A stretch of 64,000 nucleotides of DNA. It comes from Methylosinus sp. LW4 (GTDB lineage: Bacteria; Pseudomonadota; Alphaproteobacteria; Rhizobiales; Beijerinckiaceae). A program made the translations under genes and the position numbers. Each line of letters starts with the position of its first letter. The stretch's first letter is position 1. A model generated the notes under the pieces. The model saw nothing but the letters and a program-made list of their open reading frames with translations, did not search any database and was not told the origin of the DNA. Of the stretch, positions 1 through 9,254 are shown one piece after another. Where the stretch lies: assembly GCF_000379125.1 (NCBI RefSeq), contig NZ_KB900626.1:560014-624013 (forward strand), read 5' to 3'.

Positions 1-17
1 GGGGGAAGGGGAGAAGC

Positions 18-218
18 TCAGCCGTTGGGCAGGAAATACTTCTTGACGTTGTCGCCGTCCGTCTTGAACAGGACGGAGGTCCCGCGCAGATTTCGGATCT
101 GCTTGTTGGTGCGCTTGATCATGCCGTGGCGCTTGCCCTTCTGGGCGTAGACCACCTTGCCGGTGCCGGTGATCTTGAAGCGCTTTTTGGCGCCCGATTT
201 GGTCTTCAGCTTGGGCAT
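18..218 (-). CDS. rpmI: 50S ribosomal protein L35
   Basis: This 66-residue basic protein begins [20 protein letters not shown] and carries the KRH...[11 protein letters not shown] core of bacterial L35, a small protein of the large ribosomal subunit. Length and sequence are full family standard. An AGGAG Shine-Dalgarno lies just upstream of the ATG (read on the minus strand), which fixes the start. In many bacteria rpmI is followed by rplT; that position lies beyond the left edge of the window. infC is not directly upstream here, because the next minus-strand gene is an unrelated zinc-ribbon protein. The identification is secure. Confidence 0.98.
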   Translation of the reverse strand: MPKLKTKSGAKKRFKITGTGKVVYAQKGKRHGMIKRTNKQIRNLRGTSVLFKTDGDNVKKYFLPNG

Positions 219-398
219 TTTGCTCTCCTGGGCCGAGGCCCTGTTCTGCGCGCCGGTCTCCCGGCGCTTTATTCGCGCGAGCGAAAAGAACCGCCACGGC
301 AGCCCATCACTGGCCGGGCGGTTCGGAAGCGCGGCTTATAAGCGGAAAGACAGGGGGATGGCAAGAGCCGCGTCGCTCGGCTCGCATATGGCGCGGGT

Positions 399-1220
399 CT
401 AGCTATAGGACCCCAATTCGTAGAGCTCGACGCCGAGCGCCTCGCTGCATGCGTCCAGAAAGCGGCGCGACAGTTTTCCTTCCTTTCCGTCTTCGATGGC
501 GGGAGGAATGGATTTCTCGCAATCTATCGCCACGGCGAAGCGATAGCATATGCCGCCATGGATCGTCTGGCTCTCGCCGGTGGCGCCATTGGTGAATGTG
601 ACGAGCCTTTCCCGAGGCTCGAAACGCGCGCCGCAGGAGGGGCAGAGGCGCCGAATCGCGACGTCCTCGAACGGCGCGCGCGAATAGGAGAGGTCCTCGC
701 CGCATCGGCAATGCGGGTCGACCGTCCCGGTATCGTCGTAGCAATTGATCGTCTCGGTGCGGAAATCCTCACTGGCTTCGATGAGCAGCCGATAATTCGG
801 CGGATCGTCGCGGCTCGGGCGCTGCTCGAATGGATAGGCAAGGCCATTGGCGAGCGGGTCTTCGATCGTCCAGCCGACAGTCACCGCGCGATCGGCCAGC
901 GCGGCGAAGGATTCCTCGGTGAGAGGAACGGCGAAGGGCCGCTCGACATCCACGAGATCGAGAACAGGGGGCTGCTCCGGCGCTTTGGAGCCGAATATTC
1001 GCTTCCACCAAGGCTTCGGAGGCTCCTGCGCGGCCGAGGTCGTTCGTTCGGCGGCCTCGCGACGCCAATCGTCGAGTAAATAGCTCGGGCCGTCGCCCGC
1101 TTCGGGCCGCGGAATGAAGCGCGCGGCAGCCAATGCGTCGATGAGCGCTGCAATGCGCTGGGGCTCGGGACGAAAGGAATTGTCCAGCGGAATCAGATAG
1201 TGCACGTAATAAACGCCCAT
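399..1220 (-). CDS. Uncharacterised protein with a C-terminal-half zinc ribbon
   Basis: I do not recognise this protein as a named family. It is about 273 residues from the ATG before GVYYVHYLIP; an in-frame ATG seven codons earlier (at 1241) is also possible. The second half contains two cysteine knuckles, HCRCGEDL and LCPSCGARFEP, about 30 residues apart, which look like a zinc ribbon. No signal peptide or membrane segment is visible, so it is probably cytoplasmic. It stands alone on the minus strand between rpmI and the tRNA-Thr gene, and its context gives no functional hint. Confidence 0.75.
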   Translation of the reverse strand: MGVYYVHYLIPLDNSFRPEPQRIAALIDALAAARFIPRPEAGDGPSYLLDDWRREAAERTTSAAQEPPKPWWKRIFGSKAPEQPPVLDLVDVERPFAVPLTEESFAALADRAVTVGWTIEDPLANGLAYPFEQRPSRDDPPNYRLLIEASEDFRTETINCYDDTGTVDPHCRCGEDLSYSRAPFEDVAIRRLCPSCGARFEPRERLVTFTNGATGESQTIHGGICYRFAVAIDCEKSIPPAIEDGKEGKLSRRFLDACSEALGVELYELGSYS

Positions 1221-1470
1221 GCGCGCGCTCGCTCGGACCATAAGGCCTAAAGAGACAACATGCGCGGCCGCAGCGATGCGTCTTACGCCGTTTGGCTACC
1301 GCAACCTCGATGTGGTGTCGAGCGTCGGCGGGCGTCGCGGCTCCACGCCGCTCGAGCGCCGCCCTGCCGAACGCGAAGCCCGCCGGAGCCGGCCGCTGCG
1401 CTCTTTTCTGAAACGACAGGGGAGCGTATAGAGTGGCCCGACGCCGCAACGCAAATCGTTCGGTCGAGGC

Positions 1471-1546
1471 GCCGGTTTAGCTCAGCTGGTAGAGCAACTG
1501 ATTTGTAATCAGTAGGTCGCGGGTTCGAATCCTGCAACCGGCACCA
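1471..1546 (+). tRNA. tRNA-Thr (anticodon UGU)
   Basis: The cloverleaf can be drawn by eye. The 7-bp acceptor stem pairs GCCGGTT with AACCGGC and is followed by A and an encoded CCA. The D arm is GCTC...GAGC. The anticodon stem ACTGA/TCAGT encloses the loop TTTGTAA with anticodon TGT (1504-1506), and the T arm contains GGTTCGAATCC. The anticodon reads ACA threonine codons. No integrase follows it, so there is no sign that this tRNA is an island attachment site here. Confidence 0.98.
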
Positions 1547-1911
1547 ATTAAGCATATGAAAAATAAGCGTTATTTTGTGTCTGCGACCCGGCAAAATTCG
1601 GCGCGTGAATTCACGTCACCACATTGTCACCAATTTCAGCCCCGGAGCCATCCAAGCTCGCCGAGGTTGGGGGCGCCCCTCGACACTGACTGGATGGCGC
1701 AGCGAGCGGCGCAGGAGCGCGACGGATGCGCCTCTGAAGTCGCAGTCCAAGCCAGTGCGCGTGCGCGGCCGAAATGCTGGCGACGCCGAGCGTCGAGCAT
1801 CAACGACGCATCACGCAGGCCGCCAGCGTTCTCCCTGGGAGGGGGAATGCGAAGGCGCCAACCACCCCTCTATCACACCGTCGGCGCCGCCGAGGGCCAA
1901 GGTAGCCTCCG
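1547..1911. other. Intergenic stretch without a supported gene
   Basis: About 365 bases separate the tRNA-Thr gene from the thiolase stop codon. Open frames here lack plausible starts or protein-like composition. The only visible structure is a 12-bp palindrome, CGTGAATTCACG, at 1604-1615. I see no RNA gene, repeat array or integrase remnant. Confidence 0.5.
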
Positions 1912-3096
1912 TCATTGCGCTTCTAGGGCGAGGGCGATGCCTTGCCCGCCACCAATGCAGAGTGTGACGACGCCACGCCTGAGGCCGTCCCGCCGCATCG
2001 AATAGAGAAGGCGCGTGACAAGGATCGCGCCGGTCGCCCCGATCGGATGGCCGTGAGCGATCGCGCCTCCCTCCACGTTCACGAGGTCCAGCGGTATCGC
2101 AAGTTCGGCGGCCACAGCGAGAGGCACGGCGGCGAATGCTTCGTTGATCTCGAAGCGTTCCACATCCCCCAGCTTCCAACCTGCACGGTCCAGCGCCTTT
2201 CGGACGGCAGGCACAGGACCGATGCCGAATAGGCCTGGCTCGACCGCAGCCACAGCCGAGGCCACGAGCCGGCCCATGGGCGCGATCCCGTTCGCCTCGG
2301 CGAATCCGCGTTTGGCGACGACCATGGCCGCGGCGCCGCTGTTCAGACCCGGCGCATTGCCGGCCGTAATGGTCCCACCGTCTCTGAACGCTGGCCGAAG
2401 CTTCGCGAGTATCTCGATCGTGGTGTCTGGACGTGGAGCTTCGTCGACAGCGAACCGCACGCTTCCCTTCCGACCGGGCGCCTCGATGGGCGCGATCTCG
2501 TCCGTAAAGAGACCGGCCTCCCGCGCGCGGGAGAACGCCTGCTGCGAGCGGACGGCGAATGCGTCCTGCTGCTCCCGCGTCAGCCCTGCGCGGGTGACGA
2601 GGTCTTCGGTGTGCCAGCCGGAATGTTTGCCGGAGAATGCATCCTCGAGGCCGTCTGTCACCGCGCTGTCGAAGATCTCGGCCGCCCCCAATCGGTAGCC
2701 CCAACGGCCGTTGCCGAGAATGTAAGGCGCGCGGTCCATGCTCTCCAGTCCGCCCGCGATCGCAATGTCGATCTCACCTGCGACGATTTCCGTGGCGGCC
2801 GTGGCGATGGCTTGGGCCCCAGATCCGCAGACGCGGTTTACGGTCATTGCGGGAACGCTCACCGGCAGCCCGCCGCCGATCGCGGCCTGCCGAGCCGGGT
2901 TCATGCGGTTGCCGGCCTGGATGACATTGCCCATCACCACGCCGCCGACGCGGGTCGGGTCGAGACCTGAACGGCGCAGTGTCTCGGCGACGACCGTCGA
3001 GCCAAGTGTCGTCGCCGAGACCTCCTTGAGCGCACCACCGAAGGCTCCGATTGCCGTCCGGACAGGGCTGCAGATGACGATCTCACGCGTTTTCAT
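1912..3096 (-). CDS. Acetyl-CoA C-acyltransferase (thiolase family)
   Basis: This 394-residue protein matches the usual length of biosynthetic or degradative thiolases, which condense two acyl-CoA units or cleave 3-ketoacyl-CoA. The nucleophilic cysteine lies in VNRVCGSGAQA near residue 88, NEAFA follows, then the histidine motif GGAIAHGHPIGATGA and the C-terminal CIGGGQG cysteine loop. All catalytic residues are therefore present. The start was placed at MKTREIV because GGAGA lies about 6 nt upstream; a longer in-frame start at 3129 adds only arginine-rich residues. It could serve polyhydroxybutyrate or fatty-acid metabolism; the sequence alone does not distinguish these. An SDR gene lies upstream on the same strand, about 120 bp away. 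Confidence 0.93.
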   Translation of the reverse strand: MKTREIVICSPVRTAIGAFGGALKEVSATTLGSTVVAETLRRSGLDPTRVGGVVMGNVIQAGNRMNPARQAAIGGGLPVSVPAMTVNRVCGSGAQAIATAATEIVAGEIDIAIAGGLESMDRAPYILGNGRWGYRLGAAEIFDSAVTDGLEDAFSGKHSGWHTEDLVTRAGLTREQQDAFAVRSQQAFSRAREAGLFTDEIAPIEAPGRKGSVRFAVDEAPRPDTTIEILAKLRPAFRDGGTITAGNAPGLNSGAAAMVVAKRGFAEANGIAPMGRLVASAVAAVEPGLFGIGPVPAVRKALDRAGWKLGDVERFEINEAFAAVPLAVAAELAIPLDLVNVEGGAIAHGHPIGATGAILVTRLLYSMRRDGLRRGVVTLCIGGGQGIALALEAQ

Positions 3097-3215
3097 AGTA
3101 TGTCTCCGTGTTGACGTACGTGACGCCATGACACTTCACAGATCAGGCCCGTGATCACGACGTTTGAATGAGCGCGGTCGCGCTTTTTCTCGCGCAGTCA
3201 GTTCCCGGTGGCGCT

Positions 3216-3956
3216 TCAGGAGAACAACGCCTGAAATAGAAAGAGCGCCCGGAAGATCGCCGGTGAAACCAAACGTCGCTTCCGTTGCTCGATCGCCTTG
3301 ATGATCGCCTCAGCGGCCCGATCCGTCGTCAGCGGCGGAATGGCCTTCGAAGCATGTTCTCGGCTTCCGGGATTATGCTCCCAATAGCTGCTCTCCACGA
3401 CGCCGAGCACGACGAGGCTGACGAACACGCCTTTCGCTTCGACTTCCGTGCGCAGGGCATCCGAAAAGCCCTTCAACGCTTGGCGTGCGGCAATGTAAGC
3501 GGCTGCATTCGGCCACACCATATAAGACGCCGGAGAGGTCACGTTGACGATATGGCCGTTCCCCGCCGCCAACAATCGCGGAAGGAAGACTCTCGTTACG
3601 TCGAACGCGGCGAGATAAGGGAGCTCGATCATCTGTCGAGCTTCTTGCGGAGTCGTTTCGACAGTCGGGAGCCAGCGACCGGAGCCGGCATTATTGATGA
3701 TGATATCGGGCGCTCCGGCCTTTTCGAGCACTTGTTCGCCCATGCGAGATATTTGATCGGAGCTCGAGAGATCGCACTCTATGGCGAGCGCGCTGCCTCC
3801 CGCCGCTTCGATCTCTCGCGCCAATTGCGCCAGTCTGTCGCCCGAACGCGCGACCAGGATGACGCGCGCTCCTTTGCCGGCGAGCGCGCGCGCCGTCGCG
3901 GCGCCGATGCCGCTCGAGGCGCCAGTCACGAGCGCAAGTTTTCCTGCGATTTCCAT
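3216..3956 (-). CDS. Short-chain dehydrogenase/reductase with altered active-site lysine
   Basis: This classical SDR of about 246 residues has a Rossmann cofactor motif TGASSGIG near the N terminus, NNAG in the middle and the catalytic serine region VTSPASY. The expected YxxxK reads YIAAR, so the catalytic lysine is replaced by arginine, which is unusual and may impair or change catalysis. The start at the ATG before EIAGK has AAGGAG about 8 nt upstream; an ATG two codons earlier is too close to it. The protein is probably cytosolic and NAD(P)-dependent, with unknown substrate. It may be co-transcribed with the downstream thiolase, which would suit 3-hydroxyacyl/3-ketoacyl chemistry, but this is inference. 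Confidence 0.88.
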   Translation of the reverse strand: MEIAGKLALVTGASSGIGAATARALAGKGARVILVARSGDRLAQLAREIEAAGGSALAIECDLSSSDQISRMGEQVLEKAGAPDIIINNAGSGRWLPTVETTPQEARQMIELPYLAAFDVTRVFLPRLLAAGNGHIVNVTSPASYMVWPNAAAYIAARQALKGFSDALRTEVEAKGVFVSLVVLGVVESSYWEHNPGSREHASKAIPPLTTDRAAEAIIKAIEQRKRRLVSPAIFRALFLFQALFS

Positions 3957-4038
3957 TGCCATGACTCCTTGCCGATCGGCTCGAGATGAGGGGGCCTCAT
4001 CGCATTGAGCGGGTCATTACTCTGGCGCAGCATTGGAG

Positions 4039-7000
4039 CTACGGTTTCGAACCGACCTCCAAACCCACGTCATGAGCCGTAGGGCGGCCGGTCGAAAGAC
4101 CGAGGCCGTCATGTTCAGCCATTGGACTCGCGCCCGCAGGCGTCACTTTGAACCAGATGGCGTAGAGCGCCGGAAGGAAGAGCAGGATCAGGACAGTGCC
4201 GACAGCAGTCCCTCCGATCAGTGTATAGGCCATGGAGCCCCAGAACACCGAGTGGGTCAGCGGAATGAAAGCGAGGACGGCTGCGAGCGCCGTCAAGATC
4301 ACAGGGCGTGCGCGTTGGACAGTCGCCTCGATGACTGCGTGATAGGTATCCAGGCCCTCTGCCTCATTGGTCTGAATCTGACCGATCAGAATTAAGGTGT
4401 TGCGCATCAGAATGCCGGAGAGGCCGATCAGTCCCAGGATTGCATTGAAGCCGAAGGGCTGTCCGAACAGCAGCAGGATCGGAACCGTGCCGAGCAATCC
4501 GAGAGGCGCCGTCAGAAACACCATTCCCATCGCAGGCAGGGACCGGACTTGAAGGACGATGACGAACAGCGTGAAGAGAATCATGATCGGGAAGATCGGA
4601 ACCAGGGCCGAATTGGCCTTGTTCGATTCCTCGGCGTTGCCGCCCATCTCGATCCGATATTGATCGGGAAGGCGCGCGATGATCGGCGCCAGCGCTGTCT
4701 GGATTTCGGTCGAGACTTGCGGCGGCTGAAGCGCCTCGTCGATGTCGCATTGAACCGTGATCGTCGGCGTCCGGTCGCGCCGCCTCAAAATGGGCTCTTC
4801 CGGGCGGATCTCGATGTGGCCGATCTGGCTCAGCGGAATCGAATTCCCGCTCTTGCCGGCCAGTGTGAGGTCGCCGAGCTTGACCGGATCGAGACGCTCC
4901 GGTCCCGCGCTGCGCCCCGCCACATCGACGATTCGAATATCCTCGCGCACCTGCGTGGCGGTGACGCCGGTGAGCAGAAACTGCAGCTGCTCGGCCACGT
5001 CGATGGAGGTGAGGCCGATCAGCTGGAGACGATCCTGATCCAGAACGAAGTGAACCGTCGGCGCCCGCTCGCCCCAGTCCTGATTGACTTGGCGCGTGTT
5101 CGGATTGGCCCGCATCACCGCCATCACCTCATCGGCGATGGCGCGCACCTTGGTCGTCTCCGGCCCCATCACGCGAAACGAGACTGGAAAATGCGTGTAG
5201 GGGCCGAACACCAGCTGCGACACGCGAATGCGCGCCTCGGGCGCCAGCCCTTCGGCGACGCGTTCTCTAAATCGAATCTTGAGGCGGTCGCGAGCCTCCG
5301 CATCCGGCGTCAAGACGACGAGCTTTGCGAAGGACGCATCGGGGAGCTCGGGACTATAGGAGAAAAAGAAACGCGGCGCGCCTTGACCGATATAGGTCGT
5401 GACGATTTTCGTTTCGGGCTGCTGCTTCAGCCAATTCTCCAGCTTTGCGGCCGCGGCGCTGGTCGTCTCTATGCTCGAGCCTTCGGGCATCTGGACCTCG
5501 GCCAGAACTTCCGGTCGGTCCGAGGTCGGGAAAAATTGTTTCTTGACGACGGCCATTCCTGCGCCCGCGAGGACGAATAGTCCGATCACGATCCCCGCGA
5601 CCTTGAATTTCTGATCCACCGCCGATGTTATGAGGCGTCGAAGCTTCTGATAATTCGGCGTCGCATAGATCGCATGGTGTCCGCCTTCGATCGGTCTGAT
5701 GTCGGGAAGCAGCTTCACCCCCAAATAGGGAGTGAAGACCACGGCGACGATCCAAGACGTGATCAGCGCGAAACCGACGATCCAGAAAATATTGCCGGCA
5801 TATTCGCCTGCCGTCGAGCGCGCGAATCCGACAGGCGTGAAGCCGATGATGGTCACCAGTGTGCCCGACAGCATCGGCGCGGCGGTATTGCTCCAGGCAT
5901 AAGCCGCAGCTTTGATGCGGTCGTAGCCTTCTTCCAGCTTCACCACCATGATCTCGATGGCGATGATCGCATCGTCGACGAGCAGACCGAGCGAGATGAT
6001 CAAGGCGCCGAGCGTGACGCGATCGAACACGCGGTCCGTGACCAGCATGATGACGAGAACCGCCGCGAGAGTGAGCGGAACTGCGGCCGCGACCACGATA
6101 CCGACGCGCCAACCGAGACTGACTAGGCTCACGACGAGGACCACGCCGAGAGCGACGAAGAATTTGAGCATGAACTCGTCGACAGACTCCGCGATGTTGA
6201 CGGCCTGATCGCTGACCTTGGTGAAGGATAGCCCGGCCGGCAGCTCTTGCGCGATCTTGGCTTCCTCCGCATCCAGCGCCTTTCCCAGCTCGAGGCCGTT
6301 CACCCCTTCCTTCATGACGAGGCTGAGCGCCATGGCCGGCTCGCCATTGTGACGGATCAGATAGGTCGCTGGATCCTCATAGCCGCGTGTGACCTCCGCA
6401 ATGTCGGACAGCTTCAGCACGCGGCCGCCGCTGACCAGAGGCGTGTCGGCGATCTTTTGCAGGCTGTCGAAGGCGCCGTCGATGCGAATGAAGACCTGCG
6501 GCCCGTCGGCGTCGATCGATCCCGCGGGAGTGACCGCGTTCTGACGCCGGAGCGCATCGATGATTTCGCGCGGCGCGATCCCGAGCGTCGCAAGCCGCTC
6601 ATAGGAGAAGTTGACGAAAATTCGTTCCGGGCGCTCGCCGAGGATATCGACCTTTTTGACGCCGGGCACATGCAATAGCCTTTGACGCAATGCTTCCGCC
6701 TCACGCGTCAGCTCGCGCGGCTGCATGCCGTGGGCTTTCACGGCATATACCGCGAAGCTCACATCGGAATATTCGTCGTTCACGAATGGGCCGAGCGCGC
6801 CGGCAGGCAGCTTGTGCGCCTCGTCGCCGAGCTTCTTTCGCGCTTGATAAAACTCCTCCTGAACGAGTGACGGCGGAGTCTTGTCCTGCAGCGTCAGGGT
6901 CATGAAAGCGAGGCCCGGGCGCGTGAAGGTCTCGACGCGATCATACCAGCGCAATTCTTGCAGCCGCTTCTCGAGCGGCTCGGCGACGAGATTCTGCATC

Positions 7001-7182
7001 TCCTCGGCGGTCGCCCCGGGCCAGGCCGCGGTTACGATCAGCGACTTGATCGTGAAGGCCGGATCTTCCGCGCGGCCGAGCCGGCTGAAGGCGAAGACGC
7101 CAGCCGCGGTGACGGCGATCAGAAGAAAGAGCGTGATCGCTCGTTCGCGAACCGCCAGGGCGGAGAGATTGAAGCCGCTCAT
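4039..7182 (-). CDS. RND family efflux pump inner-membrane subunit
   Basis: The 1047-residue protein has the full length of AcrB/MexF-type resistance-nodulation-division transporters, which use proton influx to export hydrophobic compounds as trimers in the inner membrane. A hydrophobic segment (ALAVRERAITLFLLIAVTAA) opens the protein. The central transmembrane region contains GLLVDDAIIAIE, the conserved segment of the proton-relay helix, and a second repeat of helices closes the C-terminal half. The start overlaps the adaptor stop codon (ATGA), so pump and adaptor are translationally coupled in one operon. Extending upstream would run into the adaptor gene in another frame. It resembles pumps of the subgroup paired with short lipoprotein adaptors; substrates are unknown. 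Confidence 0.96.
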   Translation of the reverse strand: MSGFNLSALAVRERAITLFLLIAVTAAGVFAFSRLGRAEDPAFTIKSLIVTAAWPGATAEEMQNLVAEPLEKRLQELRWYDRVETFTRPGLAFMTLTLQDKTPPSLVQEEFYQARKKLGDEAHKLPAGALGPFVNDEYSDVSFAVYAVKAHGMQPRELTREAEALRQRLLHVPGVKKVDILGERPERIFVNFSYERLATLGIAPREIIDALRRQNAVTPAGSIDADGPQVFIRIDGAFDSLQKIADTPLVSGGRVLKLSDIAEVTRGYEDPATYLIRHNGEPAMALSLVMKEGVNGLELGKALDAEEAKIAQELPAGLSFTKVSDQAVNIAESVDEFMLKFFVALGVVLVVSLVSLGWRVGIVVAAAVPLTLAAVLVIMLVTDRVFDRVTLGALIISLGLLVDDAIIAIEIMVVKLEEGYDRIKAAAYAWSNTAAPMLSGTLVTIIGFTPVGFARSTAGEYAGNIFWIVGFALITSWIVAVVFTPYLGVKLLPDIRPIEGGHHAIYATPNYQKLRRLITSAVDQKFKVAGIVIGLFVLAGAGMAVVKKQFFPTSDRPEVLAEVQMPEGSSIETTSAAAAKLENWLKQQPETKIVTTYIGQGAPRFFFSYSPELPDASFAKLVVLTPDAEARDRLKIRFRERVAEGLAPEARIRVSQLVFGPYTHFPVSFRVMGPETTKVRAIADEVMAVMRANPNTRQVNQDWGERAPTVHFVLDQDRLQLIGLTSIDVAEQLQFLLTGVTATQVREDIRIVDVAGRSAGPERLDPVKLGDLTLAGKSGNSIPLSQIGHIEIRPEEPILRRRDRTPTITVQCDIDEALQPPQVSTEIQTALAPIIARLPDQYRIEMGGNAEESNKANSALVPIFPIMILFTLFVIVLQVRSLPAMGMVFLTAPLGLLGTVPILLLFGQPFGFNAILGLIGLSGILMRNTLILIGQIQTNEAEGLDTYHAVIEATVQRARPVILTALAAVLAFIPLTHSVFWGSMAYTLIGGTAVGTVLILLFLPALYAIWFKVTPAGASPMAEHDGLGLSTGRPTAHDVGLEVGSKP

Positions 7183-8288
7183 TTCGCCGCCTTCTCGTTC
7201 CGAGCCTGTCCGGCATCGGCGTGCTCGCCATTGGTGCGAACGTGTTCGCCTTCGTGCAGAAGATGGGCGCCGAGCGCCACGACCTGCTCGCCGGCGACGA
7301 CTCCCTTCAGGAGAATTGCTCTTTCCGCGCCGAGGCGCGCGATCTGGACCGGACGGAACGAAACCGTGTCGCCATTCACAATCCAAACGCCGGGTCCGTC
7401 GCCCTTGTCGAAAATCGCTCCGAGCGGCGTCGACGTCGCCGAAGCCGCATCGTCCTTGGCGAGGTAGACGGTGACCGTCGCGCCGAGCGGCGCTTGCTGC
7501 GCCGCGCCTTCCAGCACGTAGCGGGCTTCGAAGGTGCGGGTCTGCGGATCGGCGGCGTCCGAGAGCTGCCTCAGATGCGCGACCGCGCCGGCCTGGCTCC
7601 CGTATACAGTCGCCCGCGCCGTCGATCCGATCGACGGGCGTATCGTCTCAGGCAGATTGACAGCCGCTTCGCGCGGTCCCGAGTGTGCGAGCTTCACGAC
7701 GATCTGGCCCGCGGAAACGACTTGGCCGGGCTCGGCGAGCGTCTCGACCACGACGCCGTCGGCGTCCGCGAGCAGAGTGGAATATTCGAGCTCGTCCTTC
7801 GCGACTTTCAGCTGCGCTTCGGCCGCGTCCAATTGGGCGCGGTTGGCGTCCGCTGCTGCTTTTGCCTGATCGTAGGCCGATTTGGACACTGCGCCGGAGC
7901 CGACCAGCTTGCGATAGCGCGCTTCATCGGCCGCCGCCTGAGCGTAACGGGCCTTCGCAGCGGTGACATCGCCGGCTCGAACGGTGATCGCGTGCTGATA
8001 ATCGATGGAATCGATACGCATGACGGGCTGGCGAGCTCGCACTTTCTGGCCGGTGTCGACCAGACGCTCGATGACCTTGCCTCCCACTCGGAAGCCGAGA
8101 TTGCTCTGCACGCGCGCGGCGACGACGCCTGTGAAGGCTCGCTCTGGCGCGCCGGCCCGCTCTACGGTCGCGACTCGGACAAGCTGCTGCTTGGTTCTCG
8201 GGTCTTGTTCGGATTTGCCGCAGGCCGCGAGGCTCAAGGCGGCGATAAGAGCTGTCGCGGCGACAGTCGATTTTTCCAATCGGGGCAT
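7179..8288 (-). CDS. RND efflux periplasmic adaptor (membrane fusion) lipoprotein
   Basis: This 369-residue protein starts with a lipoprotein signal peptide ending in the lipobox LAAC (about residue 23), followed by the barrel-sandwich hybrid, a helical hairpin (roughly residues 100-165) and beta-barrel domains typical of AcrA/MexE-like adaptors. The paired lipoyl-like half motifs are RVGGKVIERLVDTGQKVRARQ-like and ADGVVVETLAEPGQVVSAGQ-like. It bridges the inner-membrane pump to the outer-membrane channel. It is the first gene of the operon with the pump (4-bp overlap). Its promoter region holds the 16-bp operator-like sequence shared with the outer-membrane factor gene, so TetR control is likely. 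Confidence 0.95.
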   Translation of the reverse strand: MPRLEKSTVAATALIAALSLAACGKSEQDPRTKQQLVRVATVERAGAPERAFTGVVAARVQSNLGFRVGGKVIERLVDTGQKVRARQPVMRIDSIDYQHAITVRAGDVTAAKARYAQAAADEARYRKLVGSGAVSKSAYDQAKAAADANRAQLDAAEAQLKVAKDELEYSTLLADADGVVVETLAEPGQVVSAGQIVVKLAHSGPREAAVNLPETIRPSIGSTARATVYGSQAGAVAHLRQLSDAADPQTRTFEARYVLEGAAQQAPLGATVTVYLAKDDAASATSTPLGAIFDKGDGPGVWIVNGDTVSFRPVQIARLGAERAILLKGVVAGEQVVALGAHLLHEGEHVRTNGEHADAGQARNEKAAK

Positions 8289-8330
8289 GTTCGGGGTCCC
8301 AAGCCAAGCTCGGAACCCAAATTAGAAACT

Positions 8331-8356
8331 AGTGACGATATTGTCAATCAGTCACT
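8331..8356. promoter_or_regulatory. Operator-like site upstream of the RND adaptor gene
   Basis: The core GTGACGATATTGTCAA (8332-8347) contains the inverted repeat TGAC-6-GTCA and lies 40-60 bases upstream of the adaptor start, just past the tetR stop codon. Its exact reverse complement occurs at 9232-9247, upstream of the outer-membrane factor gene. The wider AGTGAC...GTCACT symmetry supports binding by a dimeric repressor. The adjacent TetR protein is the obvious candidate ligand, but this is inference from symmetry and position. Confidence 0.7.
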
Positions 8357-8372
8357 CGTTACGGAGCGCAAG

Positions 8373-9008
8373 CTAGGGGGCAAGGCTCCGCAGCACCAAA
8401 TTGGCCATGACGGCCGCGCGCTCCTCGAGATCATCGAGGTGCCGCTCGAGAAGGCGCGGACTCCAGCATAGCTCCATCGTCTGGAGAATGGCGCGACATG
8501 TTTCCTCTATGGGCGTCTTGCGCTCGAACTCGCCCTTCTCGCGCCCTTCCGCGACGAGCTCGCGGATGAGCCCCAGCATCGCTTCCTCGTAGTCGGAGAT
8601 CGGCCGCCACGCTTCCGAGCAGGCCGTGATCACGATTTCGTGGAGCTTTCGCTCATTGAAGAAAAGCGCCGCGCTTTCGCGCGTGAGGCGCTGGTACATA
8701 GCGCGAAGCCTCTCGGCGGCCGACTTCTTTTGGTCCACGACCTTCTGCAGCTCGGCGATAATTCCTCCCAGAGCGGCTGCGCTGACCGCTTCGCCGATCG
8801 CCTGCTTGGATTCGAAAAATTTGTAGATATAGGCGGTCGACAGGCCGATCGCTCTGGCGAGGTCCGCCACCGTCGTCTTGTTATAGCCATAACGCCGGAA
8901 ATGCTCGTTCGCCGCGTTGACGATCTGCTCGCGCCGCTCGTGTTCAGCCGGCCCGCGGCGCCCCGGCGGCGAATCGGAAGCAGCTTTTGGGTCGCTCTTT
9001 TTTGTCAT
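8373..9008 (-). CDS. TetR family transcriptional regulator of the RND system
   Basis: From the ATG before TKKSDPKA this protein is 211 residues. An N-terminal helix-turn-helix reads YNKTTVADLARAIGLSTAYIYKFFESK, a canonical TetR DNA-binding domain, followed by an all-helical C-terminal ligand/dimerisation domain. It sits between the adaptor/pump operon and the divergent outer-membrane factor gene, and both flanks carry the same 16-bp palindromic operator-like sequence. It is therefore probably the repressor of this efflux system and, through the 9224-9254 site, of itself. A longer in-frame start at 9101 is possible but adds residues upstream of the family's normal N terminus. Confidence 0.93.
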   Translation of the reverse strand: MTKKSDPKAASDSPPGRRGPAEHERREQIVNAANEHFRRYGYNKTTVADLARAIGLSTAYIYKFFESKQAIGEAVSAAALGGIIAELQKVVDQKKSAAERLRAMYQRLTRESAALFFNERKLHEIVITACSEAWRPISDYEEAMLGLIRELVAEGREKGEFERKTPIEETCRAILQTMELCWSPRLLERHLDDLEERAAVMANLVLRSLAP

Positions 9009-9223
9009 GGAGCCACCATATGCCAAAATCCTGCGCTCAAATCCAACTCGGCTCGCGGGAGGAGCGATTCGAGGATGAGAGGTCTGGCGATCAGCGTCCA
9101 TTCTGGCCTCCTATTCGGATGGGGCTCGTCGATCCTCGGCCAGGCGGCGCGATGGCGTCGAACTCGGACGCTCCAGCCGTTCGACCGATTGATAGCTCGC
9201 ACGCGTCACATCTTACGCGTCGA

Positions 9224-9254
9224 GTTATGAATTGACAATATCGTCACTCATAAC
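9224..9254. promoter_or_regulatory. Extended palindromic operator between tetR and the outer-membrane factor gene
   Basis: TTGACAATATCGTCAC at 9232-9247 is the exact reverse complement of the 8332-8347 site. It is framed by a further perfect inverted repeat, GTTATGA (9224-9230) and TCATAAC (9248-9254). TTGACA also resembles a -35 box for the plus-strand gene starting at 9346, so a bound repressor would block that promoter. The region 9009-9345 holds no gene and is the regulatory interval. Confidence 0.72.

Noticed and set aside
1283..1594. Minus-strand open frame reading LQDSNPRPTDYKSVALPAELNR
   Set aside because: This is the well-known antisense translation of a tRNA gene (here tRNA-Thr), not a protein.
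1604..1615. 12-bp palindrome CGTGAATTCACG
   Set aside because: A single short palindrome without context; expected by chance in a window of this size.
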